From the NCBI RefSeq assembly GCF_027887165.1, contig NC_077228.1:208746643-208810642 (forward strand): a stretch of 64,000 nucleotides of DNA. Reading direction: 5' to 3'. Positions 44,325 to 55,986 of the stretch are shown here, in pieces; position 1 is the first letter of the stretch, and each line of letters starts with the position of its first letter. This stretch comes from Monodelphis domestica (lineage: Eukaryota; Chordata; Mammalia; Didelphimorphia; Didelphidae). The position numbers and the translations under genes were made by a program. Below the pieces are notes generated by a model that was not told where the DNA came from, ran no database searches, and saw only the letters and a program-made list of their open reading frames with translations.

Positions 44325-44850
44325 TTTTATATTATATATTAACTTAGAACCACTCTGGCTCAGGCTGAGCCAAAGTAGGTGTTAAAGCCTTGGAAAGCCA
44401 AGGCAGAGAACAGAGTCAGTCCTTGACACTCACATGACTGATCTGAAGGAAAGCTGTCTGCGGGGCTACTCCAAGCTCAAGCTCCGGGATTGAACTGAAC
44501 TCTAGCCCTCTCCACAGGAAGTCATGAGAACTCCAGAGGCTGTTCTCTACGTCACTTCCTGCGTCTCACATGTGCCAATGGTGGCTCAAGCTTGATTTAG
44601 GACTGTCCAGATGTCTGTCCTTTTGTTGAAGGCCATCTCCTCAGATAATTAAATCTTGAGTTTAATGCAGACCTTCCTAATAATCTTGTTAAACTAAGAA
44701 GGGAGGAGAAATGTAGTTTCCAAGATCTGATTCTGTTATTCCAAGTATATTGTTATTGATCAGGAAATAGCTAAATCAGATCTTATAAAGAATGGTCTGA
44801 TTAGGGTGGAATAGTTTTGAAATTCACAATAGTTTGTGTTGTATTAGGAT
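44325..44850 (-). mobile_element. LTR-like insertion, antisense, ends unclear
   Basis: Replaces about 400 bp of L1 reverse-transcriptase sequence. It shares layout with the other antisense LTRs ('gtcacttcctgcgtctcaca', then a 'gccaatggtggctc' CCAAT-like word, and the end 'gaaattcaca'). The left end is buried in AT-rich sequence and no target duplication was found. Confidence 0.5.
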
Positions 44851-45644
44851 TAATTGTTTAAATGTTTGATAGACTTCACTTGTGAATCCATCTGGCACTT
44901 GGGATTTTCTGTTAGGGACTTCCTTGATGGCTTATTTAATTTCTTTTTCTGAGAAGGGATTATTTAAGTATTCTATTTCCTCTTTTGTTAATCTAGGCAT
45001 TTCATAGTTTTGTAAATATTCATCCATTTCACACAGGTTGTCATTTTTTGCCATATAATTGGTTCAAAGAAGCTCTTAATTTCCTCTTCTATAAGGTCAG
45101 ATTGCCTTTTTTATTTTTTATATTGGGAATTTGATTCTCTTCTTTCTTTTTTCATTATATTAACCAGTACTTTATCGATTTTATTTATTTTTCCAATTTA
45201 CCAGCTTTTAGTTTTATTTATTGGTTCAATAGTTCTTATACTTTCAATTTTATTAATTTCTAATTTTATTAAAAAAATTTAGGTTTTATCTATGTATTTT
45301 TAGTTTGTTCTTTTTCTAAATTTTTTAGTTGCAAGCCCAATTTATTGATCTCCTTCCTTTCTATTTTGTTGCTATAGGCACTCTGAGATATAAATTTTTT
45401 CCTGAGTACTGCTTTGTCTGTATCCCATAGATTTTGATATGTTGTCTTCTCATTTTCAGTCTCTTCAATAAAATCAGTAATTGTTTCTATGATTCATTTT
45501 TTGACTCACCAGTTTAGAAGAATTAGATAATTTAGTTTCCAATTAATTTAAAATTTTCTGCCCCATGAACCCTTACTAAAATTTTTATTACATTATGTTA
45601 TGAAGAATTTGCATTAATTATTTCTGCTTTTCTGCATTTGTTTG

Positions 45645-46904
45645 TGTGAAGATAAGATTAAATCTCCCATTTCTTATTTCTTATTTCTAAATCAAGAACT
45701 TAAAGTACCCCATATGACACTAAGTAAGAGAGTTTGTAGGTTACTTAGAGTGGGTGATAAATCCAGAGGCCATTGCCCCGCCCCTGCAGTTCTAGGCAAT
45801 TTGAAAGACTGTGTTTGGTTCCTGTAAAGTGGGGAAGGGACAGGAAGTGACATGGAAAAAGGACTTTAAAAAATCCTGACATTCTTCTTCAAAGGGCTTT
45901 TTCCTTAGAACCTCTTCTACTTTGGAGTGTCTTTGGACTCTCTATGACAGGGGGTCCCCAAACTACGGCCTATGGGCCACATGTGACCCCCTGAGGCCAT
46001 TTATCCAGCCCCCTTCTCCCTTCTGGAAGGGGCACCTCTTTCATTGGTGATCAGTGAGAGGAGCATTGTATGTGGCAGTGCCTCAAAGTGTGGCATTGCT
46101 CATGTACAGTACTACTTCCGGTGACATAATCCTTTGCATGGTGCCTTGTTCTGAGAGTAACTGAATGAGAATGAGGTGCTGCACAAAGTATTATGTGGCG
46201 GAAGATGTCCGCATGGTGAGTAGCGACCTGGGGGAGGGAATTCTGCACTGTGTATACTGCTGCCTGGTATAGTGGTGGTATTGATGGGCCTGTGCAAGGT
46301 GCAACAGACCCATCACAGTCAGTGCTGCAGCCTCCACTATCCCAGAGAGTGGTATACAGATTTGTTCATAGTTTTTTTTTTATGGTCCATCCCTCTAACA
46401 GTCCGAGGGACAGTGAACTAGTCCCCTGTGTAAAATGTTTGGGGACCCCTGTTCTACGATGTTGAACTGGACTGAAGGAGGAGACTCTTTCCTTGGATCC
46501 TGCATCAGCTTGCTGGATGAGTAGCTGGCCTTCCTTTCCTGGCTTTTGGAGAGATTGGTTCCAGAGATTACTGCCTTGGCTTTGGAGGAGGCTGCATTGG
46601 TAGAACCCTGGCCGAAGACACTGCCATCAGGACTTCTGGCTGAGGATTACTAGGATAATCCATGTGGAGACAGAGTCTTGGGGAAGCTCCCCTGGGGCTG
46701 TGCTTGGCTTCTCAGGAGAAGTACTGGTAGACTTATTAGAATCTATCTCTTTATATTTTTCCACTTTCACTCTTTCCACCTCTTTGTAAATAAAGCTGCT
46801 AAAAGTCATTTTGACTTAAGCTGAAATATTTTTAAATCAGCAACCACAATATTACTTCAGAAATTCTCATATTTAGCATAAAACCTAAATTTATTTTTCT
46901 TACA
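45645..46904 (+). mobile_element. Solo LTR, plus strand, carrying a hAT insertion
   Basis: Begins TGTGAAGATAAG and ends TTTTTCTTACA, with a 4-bp duplication tttg at 45641-45644 and 46905-46908. The AATAAA polyadenylation signal is at about 46789 ('tttgtaaataaagctgct'). Without the hAT element and its target copy it is about 748 bp, close to the 712-bp sister LTR at 35282. It contains a GC-rich 'ccccgcccctgcag' segment. Promoter use is unknown. Confidence 0.88.
45948..46451. mobile_element. Non-autonomous hAT transposon (Charlie type)
   Basis: 504 bp with termini CAGGGGGTCCCCAAAC and, on the other strand at the far end, CAGGGGTCCCCAAAC. Flanking 8-mers ctctatga (45940-45947) and ttctacga (46452-46459) match at 6 of 8, as expected for a hAT target duplication. 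The internal terminal region 'tacggcctatgggccacatg' is typical of Charlie-like elements in opossum. No transposase frame. Confidence 0.9.
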
Positions 46905-47898
46905 TTTGTAATATTTTTATGCCCTAGTACATGGTTGATCTTTGTATTTGTACTTTTTTCCAGGTATATATTAACTCTACTTTTTCTTACATTTCATTCA
47001 CTTCCCTTCTTTTTTAATTTATTTTTTGACTTGATTCATCTAGTTCTGATAGTAGAAGGTTGAGGTCCCCCACTAGTATGATTTTGCTATCTATTTCCTC
47101 CGTAAGTTCCTATAGTTTCTCCTTAAACATCTGGATGCTATACTATTTGGTGCATAAATGTTTAGTATTGATATTACTTCATTGTTTATTTTATCTTTTG
47201 GTAAAATGTAATTTCCTTCTTTATGCCATTTAATCAGATCATTGTTTACTTGAGGTTTGTCTGATATCATGATTGGTACTCCTGCTTTTTTTGACTTTAG
47301 ATGATGCATAATAAATTCTGCTCCAGCCTTTTACCTTTAATTTGCGTGTCTCCCTACCTCAAATGTGTTTCTTGCAAACAACATATTGTAAGATTCTGGT
47401 TTTTAATCCACTTTGCTATCTGCTTCCATTTTATGGGTGAGTTCACATTCAGAGTTATGATTATTAACTGTATTGTACCCCATCACACGGTCCCCTTTAG
47501 ATACTGCTGTATTCCCTTTCACTCTGTTCCTCCTCACCAGTGTTTTGGTTATCACCCCCCCTCCTTTCCCCTTCCTTCATTTACCTCTCTCTTCCCTTGT
47601 CTTATTTGCTTTCTACTTCTCTGTAGGGTGAGATATAATTCTATACCCTATTGATTATATTTGTTTTTAGCTCTTTGAGCCAGTTATGATGAGAGAAAAG
47701 TTTAATAATTGCCTGTTGCCACCCTTATCCTCCCCTCTCCATAATGATTTTTCACTCTTCTTTATATTATATAATTTACTCCATTCTACCTCTCCTTTCC
47801 CTTTTTCTCTCAGTGCAATCCTCTTTTTCACCACTTGGTTTTTTTTTTTCATGTATCATATACATTCATGTTATATACCACATCATCACATATATTAT

Positions 47899-48213
47899 AA
47901 TAGGGAAATTAGAGAGAGAAGCATAAGATGGAACCACAGGGAAGGACTGAAGGGTTGTCCTTTGTTTTCCAAGAAGTTGAGATAGGAAAAGCTCCTAGAA
48001 GCAGCTCTTCCTCCCTCTGCTTGAGTAGGACCACAATCTCAGTGCCAGTCCAAGGCCAAGGTCCAGGACCAAGAGACAGTTGCTTATCTGTTATCACTTC
48101 GTTCTTTTACCCCAGCTTCTAGAATACTTTCTCCAACGTTCTTTGGCATGTGTAAGTGCCAATTTCTGAAAGTCAGCTTTCTATCTTATGCTTCCCTCTC
48201 TAATTTCCCTATT
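47899..48213. mobile_element. Inverted-repeat element of unknown family
   Basis: The 31-bp arm at 47899-47929 (starts aatagggaaattagagag) is repeated in reverse complement at 48183-48213 with one mismatch. The loop of about 250 bp is unrelated to L1. Weaker inverted similarity extends outward into the flank (acatRtatt next to the arms). No TA or longer target duplication stands out. It could be a MITE, or an inversion-type rearrangement of the inter-ORF part of the old L1. Confidence 0.55.
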
Positions 48214-48479
48214 GCAATACATGTACATCATATCACCATAATCAGCTTATTTCCCTACCCTCTTTCTAAGTATATTCCTTATCTGCTCTGCTACTAAGAG
48301 TAATTTTTGAGAATTACAGATATCCTTTTCCATGTAGAGATACAATTTGATCTTAATGAGGCCTTTACATTTTTTCTTATTTGTCTTTTTATATGCTCTT
48401 GGGTTTCGTATTTGTACTTCAAATTTTTTGCTTAGGTTTGGCTTATTCCTCTGAAATGCTTGGAAATCTAGCTTATTGA

Positions 48480-49290
48480 ATGTTTATTTTTTTCCCCTGA
48501 AAGAATATATTCAGTTTTGCTGGTTAGGTTACTCTGGGTTGTAAACCTAGATCTTTTGCCGTCTGAATATCATATTCCATGCCTTCTTATCCTTTAGTGT
48601 AGAAGCCTCTCAGTCCTGTGTAATCCTGATTGTAGCTCCATGGTATTTGAATTGTTTCTTTCTGGCTGTTTGTAGTATTTTCTCCTTGGTTTGGGGGGGG
48701 CGGTTCTTGAATTTAACTATTATATTCCTGGAACTTGTCATTTGAGGATTTCTTTATGGAGAAAATCTGTTAATTCTTTCAATTCCAGTTTTGTTTTCTT
48801 GTTCAAAGATATCTGGGCAGTTTTCATTTATAATTTCTTATATTATGATATCCAAGATTTTTTTTTTTGATCATGGCTTTCAGGCCATCTAATAATTTTT
48901 AAATTCTTTCCTGGATCTATTTTCCAGGCCAGTTGCTTATTTCAGTAAAATATTTCAAGTTTTCCTCTGTCTTTTCATTCCTTTGAATCTGCTTTATTGT
49001 TTCTTGATTTTTCATGAAATGAATAGTTTCTAGTTGCTCCATTCTAATTTTTAAGGCCAGATTTTCCTTTGTCAGCTTTTGGGTCTCCTTTTTAATTTCT
49101 TCTTGCATTGCTTTCATTTATCTTCCCCACTTTTCCTCTGCCTCTCTTAATTGGTTTTTGAAATCTTTTTTCAGCCCTTCCACAATCTGTGTCCAATCCA
49201 TATTTTTCTTTTGGATTTGCTCTTTGCTCATTTACATAAAAATTCTCTAGAGTTAGGCACTTTTTTTGTTGTTTGCTCATTTCCCTTACA
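48480..49290 (-). pseudogene. Old L1 ORF1 remnant
   Basis: On the minus strand, frames read an N-terminal MSKQQKK-LT-NFY segment (49092-49280) and a coiled coil with KENLALKIRMEQLE and NEKTEENLKYF (48917-49117). The latter resembles the NEKTEENLKHL segment of the ORF1 at 59658-60757. Downstream parts are broken by stops. Confidence 0.7.
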
Positions 49291-49379
49291 TTTTTACTGG
49301 TAGGCTCTGTTTTCTGGGAAGTTTGGGTACCCTCTTAAACTTTAGTCCTTCCTTGATGCTACCTTTAGTTTTTTTTTCT

Positions 49380-50230
49380 AGATTTTTCTGCCAGTTGTAG
49401 AAGAGGTATGCATGCAAGACAGAAAGCTGAGGACAGAAGAGCTGTCAATCAAAAGGAACATTTTATATTACAGATTATCACTCTATTACACAGTTTCAGT
49501 TTTTACAATATGGTATGGATGACCTGAGGGCTGAGAGCTCTTAGAGCCACCTCCCACTGTTGATTAACTTAACCCTTAAGAGCTGATAGCTTAAAGACTT
49601 GCCTCAGCCTTGGGCGTAAACTTTTGTTCTTATTCTGAGCTTGGTCAGGTCAGGAACTTCTCAAATTCCAGCCTCAGGCTTAGGTGTGGGTTTTTTTGGT
49701 CTCACTGTGTACTTTATCTATTTAGGAATGTAGTTGATTTCTCTGTCCTGGAGTTCCACCCTGAGTTTTCCTCAAAAAGATCCAGACCCACTTTTTGGGA
49801 TCTATTTCCTTATACCAAGCCCAGACTAGGTCTCTTGACTTCTCTCTGGGCCCATGGAGATTAGCTCACTTTAGTGTGCAGATTGCCCTGGGTTAGGATT
49901 CTAGACTTCTCCACAGGTTTAGAATTTAAAGGAGTGTAAATTTATTGGTTCTCTGTTTGTCCAGGCAAGGTCTCAGGGTTTGGATGTTGACTTGGGCTTA
50001 GGTTCTGAACCTGGGACAGCAGATGTAGGGTTGGGGTTTGTTGTTTGCTCTTGGTTTGCTCTTCACTCCTTGCTATTACTCCTGCTGATTATGTTCCCCC
50101 CACCCTACCCCAGTGCCCCAGATGTTCTCTGCCTACTGTTTGGTTTTTCTTTTCTTGATACTTGTTTTACTGTCTCCTTGTTGGTTCTTTCTTATATTTG
50201 TCTTATGGCATCATTTTAATATTGGTTGGA
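49380..50230 (-). other. Probable 5' UTR of the old L1, or another unnamed repeat
   Basis: Lies exactly where the 5' UTR should be but shows little similarity by eye to the 5' UTRs of the two younger L1s in the window. An LTR insertion is an alternative. No coding evidence. Confidence 0.35.
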
Positions 50231-50269
50231 GAGGATTCTTATGGGGACTATAACTTTCTTTGCTTTACT

Positions 50270-51525
50270 CCACCCCTAGAAACCACCTTTCTAATGTTTT
50301 AAAAAAAGGAAAGGTATTGTTTCTTGCTAAATCTTTTTTTTTATATCTATTGATATCATATGATTTTGGGGTACTTACTCATATAATCGGTTATATTTTC
50401 TTTTCCCTTAATTTTGAACCAACCATGTATTCTTGGTATAAATTCTTTCAGTTATAGTGTATTATCTTTTTGATATATTGCTATAGTCTCCTGTACATAT
50501 ATTTTTAAAAAATTTCTTTATCGATAGTCATTATAGATATTGGTTTCTGTTTTTTCTTTTATGCTTTGACTCTTCCTTGCTTTAGGCATCTAGACTATAC
50601 TCTTTCCTGTTCTCTTAATGTGGGTATTTTATTTTTCAGCAAATATTCAACCATTTCATTCAGATTGTCAGTTTTATTTGCATCAAACTGGGTAAAAGAG
50701 TTCCTAATAATGTCTTTTATTTCTTCATTTATTATGAATCCATTGAAAAGATTTTGATACTGGGCACAGTTAATTGCAGGGGGACAATAGGTGGCTCAGT
50801 GGATTGAGAGCCAGTTCTAGAGATGGGAGATTCTAGGTTCCAATCTGGCCACAGACACTTCCTAGCTATGTGACCCTGGGCAAGTCTCTTAACCCCACTG
50901 TTGCCTAGCCCTTACTACTCTTCTGCCTTGTATTCAATATATAGTATAGATACTAAGACAGAAGGTAAGGGTTTAAAATTTTTTTTTTCATATTGATAAT
51001 TTGATTTTCATTTTCAAAAATCATGTTTGTTAATGTCTTACCTAGTTTACAAAAAAACCAGTTCCTAATTTTATGAATTCACTTTAAAAAATTCTTTTAT
51101 TTTTTGGAGTTATGATCTGGGTGTGTCATTTCTGGTTTTTATTTTGTTAATTTTCCAGTTTTTTTTTTTAGTTACATGTCCAACGTGCTGATTTGTGCTT
51201 TTTTCCCCCTTTTTTTTAATGAAAACTTTTAGAGATAGAAGTATTCATACAACTAGGACTTTTTCCTCACTCCCATACTTTAGTATGCTGTCTTATTACT
51301 GTTATTTTCTTTAATGAAATTTTTGATTATTTCTATTATTTTTGACCCACCCATTCTTTATGAATTAGTTATTTAGTCTCCAATTAAATTTAATTATTTT
51401 ATTAGTGGCCTTTTATTTGATAAAACTGTTATTGCATTGCTTTTTAAAAATGTGTTTAATATTTCTGTCTTTTGTCATTTGTTTGTGAGGTATTTACATC
51501 TTTATACATGGTCAGTTTTTGTCAA
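50270..51525 (-). pseudogene. Old antisense L1 ORF2 fragment
   Basis: Reverse-transcriptase region on the left ('aaccaaccatgtattcttgg', 'tatagtgtattatctttttg') and endonuclease region on the right ('ttgacccacccattctttat', 'tttatacatggtcagttttt'), interrupted by a SINE at 50779-50980. Too decayed for continuous frames. Confidence 0.65.
50779..50980 (+). mobile_element. L1-tailed tRNA SINE, near full length
   Basis: 'ggggacaataggtggctcag', 'tggattgagagccagttcta', 'agctatgtgaccctgggcaa', 'cactgttgcctagccctta', 'ctcttctgccttg' and 'gacagaaggtaagggttta'. The usual GGGCAGCT start reads GGGGACAAT here. Confidence 0.88.
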
Positions 51526-51529
51526 GGTA

Positions 51530-51770
51530 ACATTGAGATGAATTGTACACTCTTGTATATTCCCAGTAAGTTAAATGCAATACGTCTTTAGTAAGTGCCA
51601 AATATGTATCTGGCAATGTATTACACCCTGGGAATACAAATGAAAAGAAAAGATAGCTTCTGCCCTCAAAAAGCTTACAATTTAACTGGAGAAAACAATA
51701 CACAGAAGGAAGTTGTAAATAGTGGGGAATAGGAGCCACCAGGGGGTACTTAGTATATGGACATTATGTT
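51530..51770 (-). repeat. Ancient MIR/Ther-like repeat
   Basis: 'agtaagtgccaaatatgtat', 'ctgggaatacaaatgaaaag' and 'ctgccctcaaaaagcttaca' form a well-known old mammalian repeat signature ('tgctaggcactgggaataca', 'ccctcaaggagctta'). Confidence 0.5.
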
Positions 51771-51879
51771 CTATGGAGTCCAAACCAAGCCTAGTTGCAG
51801 ATAGAAAGTGTCTACATATCTTTAATATCAAGCTCTTATCAAATATTTTTTACAATGATTTTTACCAATTAACTTAACA

Positions 51880-52245
51880 CAGATACATTAATTTTTTGAA
51901 TTAAAGAAGCTTTTCAATTTCATGGAGTCAGAATGATCTGATTTTTGTTTTTTAAATTTCCTCTATCTCTTCTTTGGTTAAACATTCATAACCATGAATC
52001 CATAAGTGCGAGGTATATAAATTTCTTCTCTTTTGTTTGTTTTGTTATATGGTTTTTAACATTTAGGTTTCCTATCCATTTTGAATTTATTGTGGAATAT
52101 GGCATAAAATGTTGGTCTAAACCTAATCACTGCTATATTATTTTCTAGTTTTCCTAGTAGATCATATTCAGTAATTATATTTTTAATACATTATATTAAT
52201 TTTTTTGGACATTGCATTTTGGTTCTGTCAACCTTATCTCTCTAC
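51880..52245 (-). repeat. Old antisense L1 ORF2 C-terminal fragment
   Basis: 'cctatccattttgaatttat', 'ggtctaaacctaat' and 'tagttttcctagtag' correspond to 'cacccattttgaatttatct' and onward in the younger L1 (54487). Confidence 0.65.
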
Positions 52246-52554
52246 TTCATCTGCATCCTATAATACTTTGTCATAACCAAGATAATGAAGATAGTAGAAT
52301 AAAATATTGACATCTTTGAAACTCAAAGCTTTCCTCAGAGGAAAATTTTTTTCTGTTAACATATTAAGAAAAGTGGAAGAAGAATAAGTAAAAAGTAAAA
52401 AAAATTAATGAGTTGAATTAGCATTTCAGAATATGAGAAAATAAAGAAACTATGAAGCTCCAAAGAGATAAGTGATGAAAATTAAAGGTGTGTGCCTGTC
52501 TTACCTTTGTTCCTCCAATATGGATTATTTTCAAATTTCATCATCTTCATCTCA

Positions 52555-52745
52555 ACTCTAATATATACTTAATGTGTGACCCTAGCCAAGTAATTTAATT
52601 TTGTGCCTCAGTTTCTCATCTATAAAATGAAAACATAATAGTATGGTTACAATAAGTCCTAGAGTTTTTATGTGTTTAAAACAAGATTATTTATGGAAAG
52701 CACTTTCCAAACCCTGTACTGCTATATAAATGTTAGTTGTTATTA
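52555..52745 (+). repeat. MIR/CORE-SINE fragment
   Basis: 'aatgtgtgaccctagccaag', 'gtgcctcagtttctcatcta', and tail 'tgctatataaatgttagttg'. Confidence 0.65.
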
Positions 52746-52809
52746 AATCCCAAGTCCATTTGCCAGTTTTATAGAAGTGAACTGAAATCCCAGAGTTGTT
52801 AATTTGTAT

Positions 52810-53180
52810 ATATCTTAGTGATTTCGAATTTTTTTTTTACTTGGTGTTTGGATTTTGATCATTTGTATTTTGTCTTCTAAACATTGTTCATATCCTTTGT
52901 TCACTTATCTAAGGGGGGTGGTGCTTATTTATGCCAACTCTATAAATCTTGGATATCTGTTCTTTGTAATAGATAATGTGTGTATAATCTTACCTTCCCA
53001 AATTCCAGCTCCCTTTTTGTTCTAATTGCATTGATTTTTCTTCATGTAGAAGCTTTCTCTTTCATCTAATACAAATGGCCTTTTTTCTCCGGTCCCTTGT
53101 TTGGTTATAAATTCTCAAGCAAGCCATAAGTCTGAAAGGTACCTCCTTAGTTTGGAATGTGGTGTCATTTTTTTTTACTG
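52810..53180 (-). repeat. Old antisense L1 fragment
   Basis: 'tttgttcacttatctaaggg', 'tagataatgtgtgtataatc' and 'gttataaattctcaagcaag' resemble the ORF2 C-terminal region of diverged L1s. It forms the left flank of the L1 at 53190. Confidence 0.5.
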
Positions 53181-53547
53181 GAACAAATTTCTTTTTTTTC
53201 CATTTTAATAAATTTATTTAGTCAATTTCGAAAATTATTCCTTGGTTACAATAATCACATCATTTCCCTCCCTCCCCTCCACCCACACTTCCTGCAGCTG
53301 ACGGGCAATTTCATTGGGTATTACTTGTATCATTGATCAGAACCTATTTCCATGTTGTTTTTTACACAAGGATGTTCATTTAGAGTCTACATCCCCAACC
53401 ATATCCCTTTGACCCATGTATTCAAGAAGTTTTTTTTCTTCTGTGTTCTATTCCCACTGTATTTCCTTTGGATGTGGATAGTGGTTTTTCTCGTAGGTTC
53501 CTCTTAGTTGTTCAGGGTCATTGCATTGCCACTAATGGAGAAGTCCA

Positions 53548-55985
53548 TTACATTCGATTGTACCACAGTGTATCAGTCCCTGTGTACAATGTTTTCCTGG
53601 TTCTGCTCCCCTCACTCTGCATCACTTCCTGGAGGTTGTTCCAGACTCCATGGAATTCCTCCACTTTATTATTCTTTTTAGCACAATAGTATTCCATCAC
53701 CAACATATACCATAATTTCTTCAGCCATTCCCCAATTGAAGGGCATCCCCTCATTTTCCAATTTTTGACCACCACAAAGAGTGCAGCTATGAATATTCTT
53801 GTACAAGTCTTTTTTCCCTTATTATCTCTTTGGGGTACAAACCCAGCAGTGCTATGGCTGGATCAAAGGTCAGACAGTCTTTTATCGCCCTTTGGGCATA
53901 GTTCCAAATTTCCCTCCAGAATGGTTGGATCAATTCACAACTCTACCAGCAATGAATTAGTGTCCCTACTTTGCTACATCCCCTCCAACATTCATTACTT
54001 TCCATAGCTGTCATGTTAGCCAATCTGCTAGGTGTGAGGTGATACCTCAGAGTTGTTTTGATTTGCATTTCTCTGATTATAAGAGATGTAGAGCACTTTT
54101 TCATGTGCTTATTAATAATTTTGATTTCTTTGGCTGAGAACTGCCTGTTCATGTCCCTTGCTCATTTATCAATTGGAGAATGGCTTGATTTTTTTGTACA
54201 ATTGATTTAGCTCTTTGTAAATTTGAGTAATTAAACCTTTGTCAGAGGTTTTTATGAATATTGCTTCCCAATTTGTTGCTTTCCTTCTGATTTTAGTTAC
54301 ATTGGTTTTGTTTGTACAAAACCTTTTTAATTTGATGTATTCCAAATTATTTATTTTGCATTTTGTGACTCTTTCTAAGTCTTGCTTGGTTTTAAAATCT
54401 TTCCCTTCCCAAAGGTCTGCCATGTATACTATTCTGTGTTCGCCTAATTTTCTTATAGTTTCCTTCTTTATGTTCAAGTCATTCACCCATTTTGAATTTA
54501 TCTTGGTGTAGGGTGTGAGGTGTTGATCTAAACCTAATCTTTCCCACACTGTCCTCCAATTTTCCTAGCAGTTTTTATGAAATAGTGTATTTTTGTCCCA
54601 AAAGCTGGGTTCTCTCGGTTTGTCCTATACTGTCCTGCTGAGGTCACTTACCCCGAGTCTATTCCACCGATCCTCCGTTCTGTCTCTTAGCCAGTACCAA
54701 ATTGTTTTGATGACCACTGCTTTATAATATAGTCTGAGATCTGGGACTACAAGGCCCCCTTCCTTTGTATTTTTTTTCCATTATTTCCCTGGATATCCTT
54801 GCTCTTTTGTTCTTCCAAATGAACTTTGTTATGATTTTTTCTAAATCAGTAAAAACATTTTTTGGAAGTCCAATGAGTATGGCACTAAATAGATAGATGA
54901 GTTTGGGTAGGATGGTCATTTTTATTATATTGGCTTGTCCTACCCATGAGCAGTTAATGTTCTTCCAATTGTTCAAGTCTAGTTTTAGTTGTGTGGAGAG
55001 TGTTTTGTAGTTGTGTTCATATAGTTCCTGTGTTTGTTTTGGGAGATAGATTCCTAATTATTTTATTTTGTCTAAGGTGATTTTGAATGGGATTTCTCTT
55101 TCTAGTTCTTGCTGCTGAGCTGTGTTGGAAATATATAGAAATGCTGATGACTTATGTGGGTTTATTTTGTATCCTGCAACTTTGCTAAAGTTGTTGATTG
55201 TTTCAATTAGCTTTTTGGTTGAATCTCTAGGATTCTTTAAGTAGACCATCATATCATCCGCAAAGAGTGATAACTTGGTCTCCTCCTTGCCTATTTTAAT
55301 ACCTTCAATTTCTTTTTCTTCTCTAATTGCTACTGCTAGTGTTTCTAGTACAATGTCAAATAAAAGAGGTGATAATGGGCATCCTTGTTTCACTCCTGAT
55401 CTTATTGGGAATGCATCTAGTTTATCCCCATTGCAGATGATATGTTGATGGTTTTAGATATATACTGCTTATTATTTTTAGGAACGACCCTTCTATTCCT
55501 ATGCATTCTAGTGTTTTTAATAGGAATGGGTGTTGCTTTTTCTGCATCTATTGAAATAATCATGTGATTTTTGTTGGTTTGCTTGTTGATGTGGTCAATT
55601 AATTATGTGGATGGTTTTCCTAATGTTGAACCAGCCCTGCATCCCTCGTATAAATCCTACTTGATCATGGTGAATGATTCTTCTGATCACTTGCTGGAGT
55701 CTTTTTGCTAGTATCCTATTTAAGATTTTTCATCTATATTCATTAGGGAGATTGGTCTATAATTTTCTTTCTCTGTTTTTGACCTGCCTGGCTCTGGGAT
55801 CAGTACCATGTTTGTGTCATAAAAGGAATTTGGTAGAATTCCCTCTTTACTTATTATGTCAAATAGTTTGTATAGTATTGGGGTTAGCTGTTCTTTGAAT
55901 GTTTGATAGAATTCACTGGTAAATCCATCAGGCCCTGGGGATTTTTTCTTAGGAAGTTCTTTGATGGCCTGTTGGATTTTCTTAA
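53548..55985 (-). pseudogene. L1 ORF2, first copy (RT to C-terminus)
   Basis: Reads from the palm ([17 protein letters not shown] at about 55930) through [12 protein letters not shown] and the intact active site [11 protein letters not shown] (55058-55393) to the C-terminal IGEWLKKLWYMLVMEYY and its stop near 53548. About 170 bp is lost near 55435-55445 between the SIDAEKAFD region and the GCPLS block, and several frameshifts are present. The N-terminal endonuclease part is not in this copy. Confidence 0.85.
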
Positions 55986-55986
55986 A

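Larger units (their letters stand above)
34775..50230 (-). pseudogene. Large old antisense L1, split by at least six insertions
   Basis: The pieces join in order: 3' UTR and ORF2 end 34775-35281, 35998-36047, 36777-36920, ORF2 C-terminus onward from 42716, reverse transcriptase at about 43800-44320, N-terminal ORF2/endonuclease at about 44850-45640 and 46909-47480, inter-ORF region to 47898 and from 48214, ORF1 at about 48480-49290, then probable 5' UTR to about 50230. Between them sit LTRs (35282, 36048, 44325, 45645), a plus-strand L1 (36921), a SINE (42517) and an inverted-repeat unit (47899). About 400 bp of the reverse-transcriptase region was lost around 44330-44850. Confidence 0.7.

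Noticed and set aside
35282..46904. A complete provirus between the two sister LTRs
   Set aside because: The LTRs point in opposite directions, each has its own target duplication, and no gag-pol-env lies between them.
49610..50219. Plus-strand frames of 84 and 79 codons
   Set aside because: They lie in the probable 5' UTR of the old antisense L1 and have no recognisable product.
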